Below are positions 15,301 through 27,300 of a stretch of DNA of 60,000 bases, piece after piece. Below the pieces are notes generated by a model, which was not told where the DNA came from, made no database searches, and was given only the letters and a program-made list of their open reading frames with translations. The translations under genes and the position numbers were made by a program. Source of the stretch: Tubulanus polymorphus (Eukaryota > Nemertea > Palaeonemertea > Tubulaniformes > Tubulanidae); assembly GCF_964204645.1 (NCBI RefSeq), contig NC_134026.1:18930650-18990649 (forward strand), given 5' to 3'. Numbering within the stretch: position 1 is the first letter of the stretch; each line of letters begins with the position of its first letter.

Positions 15301-18300
15301 GAGTGTCCACAACCCCGAAAACAGCTCGTTACTGGTCACGGCTTCTAGGCTCCATCAGCTCCATGGGTCTGGTGGTGCCCTTAGACCACCTCAGAAGCAG
15401 GCGCTTGCAACAATATTGGAAGGTCTTCTGGTCTCAGTCGAAGGGCAACTGGGAGGCCTTGATTCCCGTACCTCCAACCGATCTAAGTCCGGATCTTCAG
15501 TGGTGGGCGGCCACTACGAATCTTCGGCTCGGGGTGTCACTAGCCCCGTTAGAGGCTCCAGTTCGTGTATTCACGGATGCCAGTCACCAAGGATGGGGGG
15601 CACATCTGGAGAACCGAGTCAAAGCCGGGAAATGGTCTCGCTACGAGGCCACCAACCACATAAATTTCCTAGAAATGCTGGCCGTGTGGAAGGCCCTGAA
15701 GTTCTTTCACAGGAGAGTGGAGGGCCACCACGTTTGGTTAGCCACGGACAATTCAACAGTGAGGGCTTACCTTCAGAACCAAGGGGGCACTCACTCAGAA
15801 ACCCTCACAGGTCGGTCGGCCAAAATTCTTCTTTGGTGCCAGACAAAGGGTGTGTCCCTGACTGTGGCACATTTAGCAGGGAAAAGGAACGTGATGGCCG
15901 ATGCTCTGTCTCGTCGAGGTCAGGCTATTGCGACAGAATGGGTTCTCCACCAAGAAGTAGCCGATCGGGTTCGGGGCATTTTTGGCAATCCGCTGCTGGA
16001 TCTGTTTGCCACCCGGTTCAATCGGAGGTGTCCTCTGTTTGTGTCCCTGTTTCCAGACGCGGAAGCGTGGGGGGTCGATGCCTTCTCTCTGGACTGGTCG
16101 GGGATGCATGCGTATGCGTTCCCGCCCACACCAGTCCTGCCGCTCTTACTGGATCAAATAGAGAGATCAGTCAATTGCAACATAGTTCTGGTAGCACCAT
16201 GTTGGCCGGCTCAGAAATGGTTCCTACCACTTCTCAACCTACTGTGCGACAACCCCAGGATTCTTCCGAATTTCCCATCGCTTCTGTCTCAGGGGATCTT
16301 TCGGCATCATCCAATCAGCCAGTGGTTAAATCTGCTCGCCTGGCCATTGTCCAGCGATCCTTGTCAGCTTCAGGCTTTTCAGAACAGGCTGCCTCCTTTA
16401 TCGCAGGATCTAAGCGGCCATCAACAAGTACCATTTACGATGCCAAATGGAGTCATTTTGCGGATTGGTGTGCTGCAGGGGAAATTGATCCATGCTCACC
16501 CTCTGTAGCTCAATTGGCAGATTTTTTACTGCACCTATTTGTAGTTAAAGGTTTACAGGTCATAACTATTAAAGGTTACCGCTCCGCGATTTCTCATACA
16601 TTGCGTGCTTCTGGATGGCCAGATGTAGCAGGGGATCATCGGATATCCCAGCTGGTTGCAGGGTTTTCTATTTCCCGGCCTCGGGTAACAAGGACAGTTC
16701 CACCATGGGATCTGTCTGTAATTTTGAAGAAGTTAATGGAGGCTCCATTTGAACCTCTTTCGGCAGCGTCATTTGCAAATTTGTCAAAAAAGACTGTATT
16801 TTTGCTGTTCTTGGCTTGCTCGGCCCGTCGCTCTGAGATTCATGCGCTTTCAGTCCGACAAGGTCATATTGTCTTTGGGCCAGCGAATGAATTTGTTTCG
16901 CTGCGGCCTGCTTTGGAATTTTTGGCAAAGAACCAACGACCAGGCTCGGTTGGGCGTCAATGGCGAATTGAAGCCCTAAAACATCGAGTGGAACCAGGCA
17001 TCCCGGACAGGACTTTATGTCCTGTGCGGGCGTTGTGTTTCTATTTAGATCGCTCTGCTTCACGGAGGGGTTCACGGGAGCGGTTATTTATTCCGCTGCT
17101 GGATCACCTAAAGGGGGATATTTCGCGGGACACAGTAGCCCGATGGGTCTCTTCAATGATCAAGGACATTTTATTGAAGGAGAATCTTTCCTCGGAGGGA
17201 GTCGTTTCTCATCAAGTGAGGTCTATGGCTACTTCCTGCCAAGCTTTTTCGGGTGCTCCGTTGGAGGAAGTCTGTCGGGCCGCCTTTTGGAATTCACCAT
17301 CGACATTCACGTCATTTTATTTACGGGATGTTTCAGGCCAGTTAGGCTCATTAGCTTCACTTGGTCCTGTTGTCATGGCTCAAGGTGTCCGTTCTTTCCG
17401 ATCGGACCCTTTAGTGTAGAATATTTATGTTGCATTATCAGGATCACAGGGGGTGTATCCTTGTACATAGTTTGGGCTCATATCTGCAAGTATTAATTTC
17501 GCAAAATTCTGGGGGGGCCCCTGAGCTGGACGGACTCACTGTGGCCAACCGGTCTTCCCTGTGCTACAGTGCTCCATTCCGTGCTTGGGTAAGTGCTCTC
17601 TTTTTCCCTCTTACCTTGCGTTTGAGCGGTGGTTTTTCTATCTACCTTTCCCACCATCCTTGTGCTAGGCTAGTGTAGCAAAAACCATAGGAAAGGGTAC
17701 AGTACTCGACGGAAATATTACAATTTTTGGAACTAAAATTTGTATTTCCGAGTAGTACTTACCCTTTCCTATGGTGGGAATCCCGCCCACCTGCCCCGCA
17801 TAGCTGTTTTTTTTGGTCTGCTATGACATAAAAAGATGGCGGATTTCGCCGGTGGCTAAATGCAATACCGCAGGGCCGGGTCGTATAGAAAAACCATTGG
17901 CGATAAATCCAGATTTAGAAAATATTGGCAAAAACCATAGGAAAGGGTAAGTACTACTCGGAAATACAAATTTTAGTTCCAAAAATTGTAATTTTAGTGT
18001 TACTATCGGTAGTTAAAAATTGATTGGTGATGATCCTTCCATTTGTTTCCTATTTAGAATATTGCATCTTCAGCTCAAATCGTGTTTTTTTCTCCAGGCA
18101 TCTGATGACACGGCTAAAGCTGTGATGAGTAAATTGAGCGCACACGGTGTGAAACTTGTCCTTCCTGCATTATTGACGGCGCTTGAAGAGGATTCATGGA
18201 GAACTAAAACTGGTACTTATCTCATTCAACTGCCTAAAAACTAGACAGTTTCATGACCAGTACTTATATACTTTTATATATTCGCTCATGTAGGAAGTGT

Positions 18301-21300
18301 TGAGTTATTGGGTGCTATGGCTTTCTGTGCCCCTAAGCAGCTGTCTGCTTGTTTGCCGAGCATCGTGCCTAAGTTGACCGAAGTATTGACCGACTCGCAT
18401 ATGAAGGTTCAAAAAGCTGGCGCCCAAGCTTTGAAACAAATCGGTGCCGTCATAAAAAATCCTGAAATTCAGGGTAAGTAGGACATCCATAATGCATTTG
18501 AAATCGAATATATTGCCCGTTTGTTGTTGCGCTGAAACAATAGATTCCAGATAAATTGAAAGATTTTGTTTGAATGGAGATATTGATTGATATGTCAATG
18601 TTATGTATTGTAATTATTTACACGATTTGATATTTATTGAGAAATAAAATTCGTATTAAGAAATTCACTAGCAATGTATTCATTGAATGTTGTGTAAATT
18701 ATCAGTCCGATAAATCTTTTAATTTCAGAAATCGTTCCCGTTCTTCTGGCTGCCTTGCAAGAACCGACAAAGAAGACGACGGCGTGTTTGGTCGCTTTAT
18801 TGGAAACGAAATTCGTCCATTTCATCGATGCGCCATCCCTCGCATTGATCATGCCCGTTGTGCAGCGTGCTTTCCAAGATCGTTCGACTGAGACCAGGAA
18901 GATGGCAGCTCAAATAATCGGAAACATGTACTCACTCACTGACCAAAAGGTACTGCTCATGATACATGAATGTTCTTTACGCATGCCAGATTAGGCCCTG
19001 GCCAACCATTCACACTGGCCAAGTGGGTTCGTGGTGTATGACAAGGGTCATATTTGGCCTGCTAAAAGATATGTGACCTGGCCGGTGCATATGTCAACCA
19101 TCAATAAATTCTTTACTAAACTGAATAAGTTTTGATATTTTTGATGCAAATGTAAGACGAACTTGTGAAAATTTCTCATACATTGTAATGATTTTCAAGA
19201 AACTCATAAGTCGAACGCTTATTCCATTTAGTACCAACTCCCAGTACAAAGCATCGATATCTATCATTTGCATCAAATCGTTTCTTAATAAGCGTGATAT
19301 AACTAAACCTGCTGATAAAATAACTAAATGTTGGTCTGATTGAATGATGGTGATTGATGGTAATAATTGAATTGTTATTGGGTACACCTTAATTTGTATT
19401 AATCTTCTTACCTGATTAGATTTCAAGATTTTGAATTTTAATGCTTTAACATCAATTGCTCTAGGATTTGGCGCCATACTTGCCGACTGTGATACCGGGA
19501 TTAAAGTCTTCGTTGTTGGATCCTGTGCCTGAAGTGAGAGGTGTGTCATCGCGAGCTTTAGGAGCAATCGTTCGAGGAATGGGTGAAAGTAGCTTTGAAG
19601 ATCTACTGCCTTGGTTGATGCAGACATTGACCTCCGAACAGAGTTCTGTCGATCGATCCGGTGCAGCTCAAGGTATGAATTCACGTTCGAGATAAGTGTA
19701 TTGTTTTACTCAGTATCGAAAAAAAGAATATCACGCGTCCTTAATTAATCTTATTACCTGATGTCATTAAGCTTTCATTTTCTGAGTTTTCGAATTGATG
19801 AATTGAATCAATATAATAGGTGATTTTACTGAGAATCATGGTAGTAACAACATTTTTTGGGAGCCTAGTTTTTTAACATACCATAAAGATTATTGAAGTA
19901 ATTTAAGTGGGTTTTTTAATTGAACTTGGTATTGTAAGCTTATTTAGAAATGTTAATAACGATTGAGCATTGTAACAATGGTACATAAGTAAAACATGTA
20001 TATGTATTTAGCAATTCGTGTTCACTAAGTTATTATTCATTTGTCATGTATTTCCGTCGAGTACTGTACCCTTTCCTATGGTTTTTGCCAATATTTTCTA
20101 AATTTGGATTTATCGCCAATGGTTTTTCTATACGACCCAGCCCTGCGGTATTGCATTTAGCCACTGGCGAAATCCGCCATCTTTTTTCTTGGCGTTCTCG
20201 GAGTAGAACGCGTTGGATTTTTTCGCCTTAAAAATCTGGGAATTAGGATATTAGGGAGTTTTCACTCTCATAACGGTGAGTCCGTTCGGTTTGGGGTTTA
20301 TCCCTGGTTTCTTTTGTTCCGTAAGAATTTTATTTACAAATATAATTTGATTGAATTGAATTGTTTTGATTTGTAACAGGATAATTATGCCACCCCCTCC
20401 TAAGGGTCCGCATCGTGGCGGGGAGGGATGCGGGCATTTGTTTGGCGCCTGGGACAACCACGATTCATGTGCGTCGTGCAGGCGCAAATCTGGTCAAATA
20501 TGTGCAAGGAGCAATCCTTGCAATATTTGCGTCGTGTGGTCCGAGGACCTTTGGCTTCGGGCCGATAAGGCTCTTAAACTAAGAGATCGTCGTCGAGTTA
20601 GCAGGGATTCGTCGGTTTCGGCCGATGTGCCAACCGACGTTTCTAATCCTGTTTCTTATCGTAAAGCGGAGCGGTCGCCGGTCGTTCAGGTCGGCTTCCC
20701 AACTCCGTTCACCGGGGAGGAACGCTGGTTCACCGGCACCGGTCTCCGGTCGTTCACCGGTTCGGCCGGTTCGGCCGGTTCAGACTACATGTTCGGAACC
20801 GAGCGCGCGCCGCGGTAGTCGCGAACGGCCCGCACCGGTTCGGTCGGTACCGGTCCGGGTCGGGCATCGGTCCGGTTCGGCCCGGTTCGGCCACCGGTGC
20901 GGTCCAGACGTCGTCCGGTTCAAAACATCCGGTACGTTCATCGTCTGATTCTGATCGTCGCTCCGGGGATAGAGCTCGCTCTCCCACTAGATTTAGACGC
21001 CATGAGCGTAATAAACGAGCAAGATCTCCTTCTCGCAGATCAAGGTTTGATCGCGAGAGGGACTACGATCGTTATTGTCGGAAGTTTCGCCATCGGTCTT
21101 CTCATCGTTCGTCGACGCCGGTTAGCGATGAAAGCGATTCTTCTAGTAGGTCGCGATCCCGTTCGAGGGACCATCACCGAAGTCGGCATGATCGTCGGGA
21201 TACTGGAAAATACCTGACTCAGAAGGATTTCCATGTATTTGAGGAGAAAATTTTAAACTTGTTATCTTCGTTGCAACAAGTCGCTGCAACTTCTACAACA

Positions 21301-24300
21301 GGTAAGCCTATTCCTGATTGTCCGGTTAGAAGTTCGCCAGCCCACTCAGTTTTTCGGAATTCTGACTCTGAATTCCTGGATGCTGCGGTAGGGTCTGATT
21401 TCAATGAGGATCCGGTCCCAGAAGCGGCAATTCCTTCTGGGGTCGTTCCTGTCGCGAGCAATTGTGGGTTGCTCCAGACGATGGGGGCTTCCCTGGCTCG
21501 CAATGTATCTCCGTCCCGTTCAGTTTTATCCAGAACCAGCGGGGGACATGCCATTTAGAGCGATGATAAGTGAGTTCTTTGTCAAGCACGGGGCAACTCG
21601 CGCTAAGCCCACAGCAGCTCCTCTGGTCGGTGAGTCAATGGAAGCTTATCGCCCTCCGGACTCCGATCTTAACGTTTTACGGGAATCGTCAGCGGTTTCG
21701 AGAGAATGGGCTCGATTGGATACGCAATTATGGGGTGAATGTCGGCCTGGAACATTTTCATTTCCCCCTCCAGAACGAGGTATGAAATCTGGGAAATATT
21801 TTAGTTCAACCGATCCACCTATAGGCGCATTTCGCTCGGCGTATTACGCAACTCCAGGTGCTGTGGATCACAGTCATAACTGCCTGGATGCTGATTATAC
21901 TTTGATCAGCCCGGATACTGTTACAGCACAGTCGGGTATTCGTTTGCCTAAGTCCGGTTTGGTGGCCATGACGTCAATCCTGGACAATCTTACCAGGGTT
22001 GGTTCGTTTCAAGATATGGCACTTAAGGTGTTGACGGGTGAGCTTCGCGAGATTCACGCCGCCGTTCATGCGGGCTCCAACCCAGAGTCAGTTGCCCTAA
22101 AACTGGAGGGAATGGACCGGATTATCCAATCTTTGGCTCGGTCTGTTTCGCATGTAATTCCGTTGTCGGTTCGGGGTCAGGCTAATCTGGTGTTAGCCTC
22201 CCGTCAGTTAGTGATGGACTCCAGTTCCAAAACTCGTCTACCGGATATGGTGTCCAATGCTTTGCTGAGAGCCCCATTGGGGACGTCTTCACGTCTCTTC
22301 TCCGGTTGGTGCCCTCCGGTTTCCGCAGAGCTGAGGAAGATTCGGGAGGTTCAGGCCAAGTCCAACCTCCGAACTCCGTGGAAAAAGCGTTCTGGTCCGA
22401 CGCCGGCGGCGCAAGGTTCGGCACGGACGCAAACAGGACCATCTCAAACTTCAGCGCTTTCTCAGGCGGCTTCGGATGCCGGTTGGAGAACTAGCGCGCA
22501 ACTTCAACAATCGTGTCAAGCCTCGTCCGGTCGTAACAGTTCCGGTTCGTATCGAGGCAAGGGGAAGGCTCCAAAAAGGGGCTCTTCCTTTCGGAAAAAC
22601 TCGAAATGAATTCTTGGGACCAGTGGGAGGTTGTCTGCAACAGGCAGCAACCCACTGGTCCGACCTCTTTGGAGACGGTTGGCCCTCCCGGGTCGTCTCT
22701 CGTGGCTACCGTCTCCGTTTCCTAAGGCGACCGCGCCTGATGAGGTCACCTCCCGACATGCGGCCAAAACCAGGTCAGGAGGCCTTAATCTCTCCGGCTC
22801 TCAAGGAAGTGGCCGAGAAGGGAGCGATAGAACCAGTTTGCAACGAAACTTCTCCCGGCTGGTTTTCTCGAATATTCATGGTACCAAAGGCCACAGGGGG
22901 TCAACGGACAGTGATAGATCTGTCATCCCTCAATCGGCACCTAGACATTCCAAGGTTCCGGATGACCAAGCCCAAGGACGTGATTCAAGGGCTCCGTCCG
23001 GGTCAATGGGCGGCTTCATTGGACCTGAAAGATGCTTACTTTCAGGTTCCAATTCACCCAAAATCTCGGCGATTTCTCAGGATAAAGTGGAAAGGCCGCC
23101 AGTTCCAATTCAGGTCTCTTCCATTTGGCCTCAGTACGGCCCGTGGGTTTTCAACAAGTTGGTCAAGTCAGTTCAGAAGGTACTTCAGTCAAGGGGTGTT
23201 CGACTGTTCGTTTACCTCGACGACTGGTTAATAGTCGCGAATTCGGCTCAGGAATGTCGGGAGGCAATGACCTCAGTCTTGGACTTAGTCCATCAGCTAG
23301 GGTTCCGCGTAAACAGGGAAAAATCTCAGTTGACGCCGGCCCAACAGTTCACTTATCTCGGCATGGACTTCGATCTCCGAATCGGCAAAGTCTTTCCGTC
23401 TATGGTTCGAGTAGCCAAACTTCAAGAAGCTGTAGCGGGAGTGAACAGCTCGTTACTGGTCACGGCTTCTAGGCTCCATCAGCTCCATGGGTCTGGTGGT
23501 GCCCTTAGGCCACCTCAGAAGCAGGCGCTTGCAACAATATTGGAAGGGCTTCTGGTCTCAGTCGAAGGGCAACTGGGAGGCCTTGATTCCCGTACCTCCA
23601 ACCGATCTAAGTCCGGATCTTCAGTGGTGGGCGGCCACTACGAATCTTCGGCTCGGGGTGTCACTAGCCCCGTTAGAGGCTCCAGTTTGTGTATTCACGG
23701 ATGCCAGTCACCAAGGATGGGGGGCACATCTGGAGAACCGAGTCAAAGCCGGGAAATGGTCTCGCTACGAGGCCACCAACCACATAAATTTCCTAGAAAT
23801 GCTGGCCGTGTGGAAGGCCCTGAAGTTCTTTCACAGGAGAGTGGAGGGCCACCACGTTTGGTTAGCCACGGACAATTCAACAGTGAGGGCTTACCTTCAG
23901 AACCAAGGGGGCACTCACTCAGAAACCCTCACAGGTCTGTCGGCCAAAATTCTTCTTTGGTGCCAGACAAAGGGCGTGTCCCTGACTGTGGCACATTTAG
24001 CAGGGAAAAGGAACGTGATGGCCGATGCTCTGTCTCGTCGAGGTCAGGCTATTGCGACAGAATGGGTTCTCCACCAAGAAGTAGCCGATCGGGTTCGGGG
24101 CATTTTTGGCAATCCGCTGCTGGATCTGTTTGCCACCCGGTTCAATCGGAGGTGTCCTCTGTTTGTGTCCCCGTTTCCAGATGCGGAAGCTAGGGGGGTC
24201 GATGCCTTCTCTCTGGACTGGTCGGGATGCATGCGTATGCGTTCCCGCCCACACCAGTCCTGCCGCGCTTACTGGATCAAATAGAGAGATCAGTCAATTG

Positions 24301-27300
24301 CAACATAGTTCTGGTAGCAAGTACCATTTACGATGCCAAATGGAGTCATTTTGCGGATTGGTGTGCTGCAGGAGAAATTGATCCATGCTCACCCTCTGTA
24401 GCTCAATTGGCAGATTTTTTACTGCACCTATTTGTAGTAAAAGGTTTGCAGGTCATAACTATTAAAGGTTACCGCTCCGCGATTTCTCATACATTGCGTG
24501 CTTCTGGATGGCCAAATGTAGCAGGGGATCATCGGATATCCCAGCTGGTTGCAGGGTTTTCTATTTCCCGGCCTCGGGTAACAAGGACAGTTCCACCATG
24601 GGATCTGTCTGTAATTTTGAAGAAGTTAATGGAGGCTCCATTTGAACCTCTTTCGGCAGCGTCATTTGCAAATTTGTCAAAAAAGACTGTATTTTTGCTG
24701 TTCTTGGCTTGCTCGGCCCGTCGCTCTGAGATTCATGCGCTTTCAGTCCGACAAGGTCATATTGTCTTTGGGCCAGCGAATGAATTTGTTTCGCTGCGGC
24801 CTGCTTTGGAATTTTTGGCAAAGAACCAACGACCAGGCTCGGTTGGGCGTCAATGGCGAATTGAAGCCCTAAAACATCGAGTGGAACCAGGCATCCCGGA
24901 CAGGACTTTGTCCTGTGCGGGCGTTGTGTTTCCATTTAGATCGCTCTGCTTCACGGAGGGGTTCACGGGAGCGGTTATTTATTCCGCTGCTGGATCACCT
25001 AAAGGGGGATATCTCGCGGGACACAGTAGCCCGATGGGTCTCTTCAATGATCAAGGACATTTTATTGAAGGAGAATCTTTCCTCGGAGGGAGTCGTTTCT
25101 CATCAAGTGAGGTCTATGGCTACTTCCTGCGCAGCCTTTTCGGGTGCTCCGTTGGAGGAAGTCTGTCGGGCCGCCTTTTGGAATTCACCGTCGACATTCA
25201 CGTCATTTTATTTACAGGATGTTTCAGGCCAGTTAGGCTCATTAGCTTCACTTGGTCCTGTTGTCATGGCTCAAGGTGTCCGTTCTTTCCGATCGGACCC
25301 TTTAGTGTAGAATATTTATGTTGCATTATCAGGATCACAGGGGGTGTATCCCTTGTACATAGTTTGGGCTCATATCTGCAAGTATTAATTTCGCAAAATT
25401 CTGGGGGGGCCCCTGAGCTGGACGGACTTACTGTGGCCAACCGGTCTTCCCTGTGCTACAGTGCTCCATTCCGTGCTTGGGTAAGTGCTCTCTTTTTCCC
25501 TCTTACCTTGCGTTTGAGCGGTGGTTTTTCTATCTACCTTTCCCACCATCCTTGTGCTAGGCTAGTGTAGCAAAAACCATAGGAAAGGGTACAGTACTCG
25601 ACGGAAATATTACAATTTTTGGAACTAAAATTTGTATTTCCGAGTAGTACTTACCCTTTCCTATGGTGGGAATCCCGCCCACCTGCCCCGCATAGCTGTT
25701 TTTTTTTTGGTCTGCTATGACGTAAAAAGATGGCGGATTTCGCCGGTGGCTAAATGCAATACCGCAGGGCCGGGTCGTATAGCAAAACCATTGGCGATAA
25801 ATCCAAATTTAGAAAATATTGGCAAAAACCATAGGAAAGGGTAAGTACTACTCGGAAATACAAATTTTAGTTCCAAAAATTGTAATTTTGTAGGATTGGC
25901 TGAAGTTGTCGGTGGACTCGGTATTGAGAAGTTGCACAAACTGATGCCTGACATTATTCAGACATCCGAGCGATCTGACATTGCGTCTCATGTACGCGAT
26001 GGATACATCATGATGTATATCTATCTGCCCGGTGTATTCGGAAATGATTTCACGCCGTACGTCGGACCAATCTTACCATCGATTTTACAGGTACTTATTT
26101 TATTTATTGCTAGTGCGACATTGTTAAATCAACTATCAAGCACTGATTGAATGATAGGATAGTGGCAGATTTCTCAAAGATGTGATTCTTAAAAACACGT
26201 CCCGTTGAGTCCACAAGTCCCACAATAGAAATGAAGATTAAAAGGTGCCAATTCAAGGAGCTTCAAGGAATATTTTGTCATCTCCAAGAAATTTTCCATG
26301 AGCAGAAAATAGCTATTTGTATGACTATGTAAAGGCTGAAATTAAATTACAAACGTTTTAAGATATGCAGCTTTAATCCTTACTTTTATTGTGAGATATT
26401 TCTAGCCCACTTAAATCCCAGTGGACTTCTGCGTTAACATTTATCTGTCGTCCCTCTGTAGACTGTCCATTTGTAGACAGAATCTAGTTTTCTTGGGAAG
26501 TTTTTGATACGCCATGATGTATGGTCTTGATAATTCGTTTATATTTGACTCTACCCTAACCACATCTGCACACAAACCACGGAAATCAAGGTGGCTGACT
26601 GGCCATTGTTGTTCAGCAGAATCGGCACTCGTAAAGGCCTCGGCTTATTAGGGGAAAATAGACCATCTTTTCTTACATTGGAACCATTCTGTAATAGTTT
26701 TGTGTGTGTGTTTTAGGCATTAGCGGATGAGTCCGAATATGTCCGAGATACAGCTCTACGAGCTGGCCAACGTATAATCAACATGTATGCCGACACAGCT
26801 GTCACTTTGTTGCTGCCGGAGCTAGAACATGGTTTGTTTGATGAAAACTGGCGTATTAGATACAGTTCTGTTCAGCTATTGGGTGATCTTCTTTACAGAG
26901 TCTCAGGTTTGTACTTAAAGTATATGTAGTGTGATAGCAGCTGTTCTATTCTATATGCGGTCTAGACCGTAAGGTCAGCAGGAAATTTACGCTGATCAGT
27001 ATTCGATCTCAAGTTCAATGATTCAATTCAGGTGTTACTGGTAAGATGACTACGGAAGGTGCCGGAGAAGACGACAATTTCGGAACCGAAGGTTCACAAT
27101 CTGTAAGTTTCGATTTTTGAAAAATCCATCACATTAGTCCAGTCATAACCAAACGTTGACTGCAGCAAAGATATATACATTTGAAATATGTGTACAGGCT
27201 ATTCTGATGGTGCTCGGTGAAGACAGACGAAATCGAGTTCTGGCTGGTTTGTATATGGGACGATCTGATACAGCATTGATGGTTAGACAAGCTGCGCTTC

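Larger units (their letters stand above)
11908..17995 (+). mobile_element. DIRS-type retrotransposon, copy 1
   Basis: About 6.1 kb in GCN1 intron 15, same orientation as the gene. Left inverted repeat about 11919-12043 matches the reverse complement of 17831-17951. An internal complementary region at 17681-17776 is complementary to both element ends joined head to tail, the hallmark of DIRS elements. Order: gag-like ORF1, reverse transcriptase plus RNase H, tyrosine recombinase. The RT and recombinase frames are open, but ORF1 has a TAG at its sixth codon and a later TGA. The copies at 20049 and 28975 are nearly identical, so the insertions are young. Confidence 0.93.
20049..25889 (+). mobile_element. 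DIRS-type retrotransposon, copy 2 (defective)
   Basis: Near-identical to copy 1 but with internal damage. ORF1 begins intact at ATG 20387 but is frame-shifted in the CCGGTTCGG stretch and by one extra base near 21532. RT has a one-base loss near 23142 and a loss of about 14 bases near 23443. About 240 bases covering the RT/recombinase overlap are missing at 24318. Two bases are lost near 24908 in the recombinase. Cannot be autonomous. Its right end lies about 3 bases from the GCN1 exon 20 acceptor AG. Confidence 0.92.

Noticed and set aside
15873-17075. Minus-strand frames inside the DIRS copies
   Set aside because: Shadows of the RT and recombinase frames; same pattern in each copy and no own domain.
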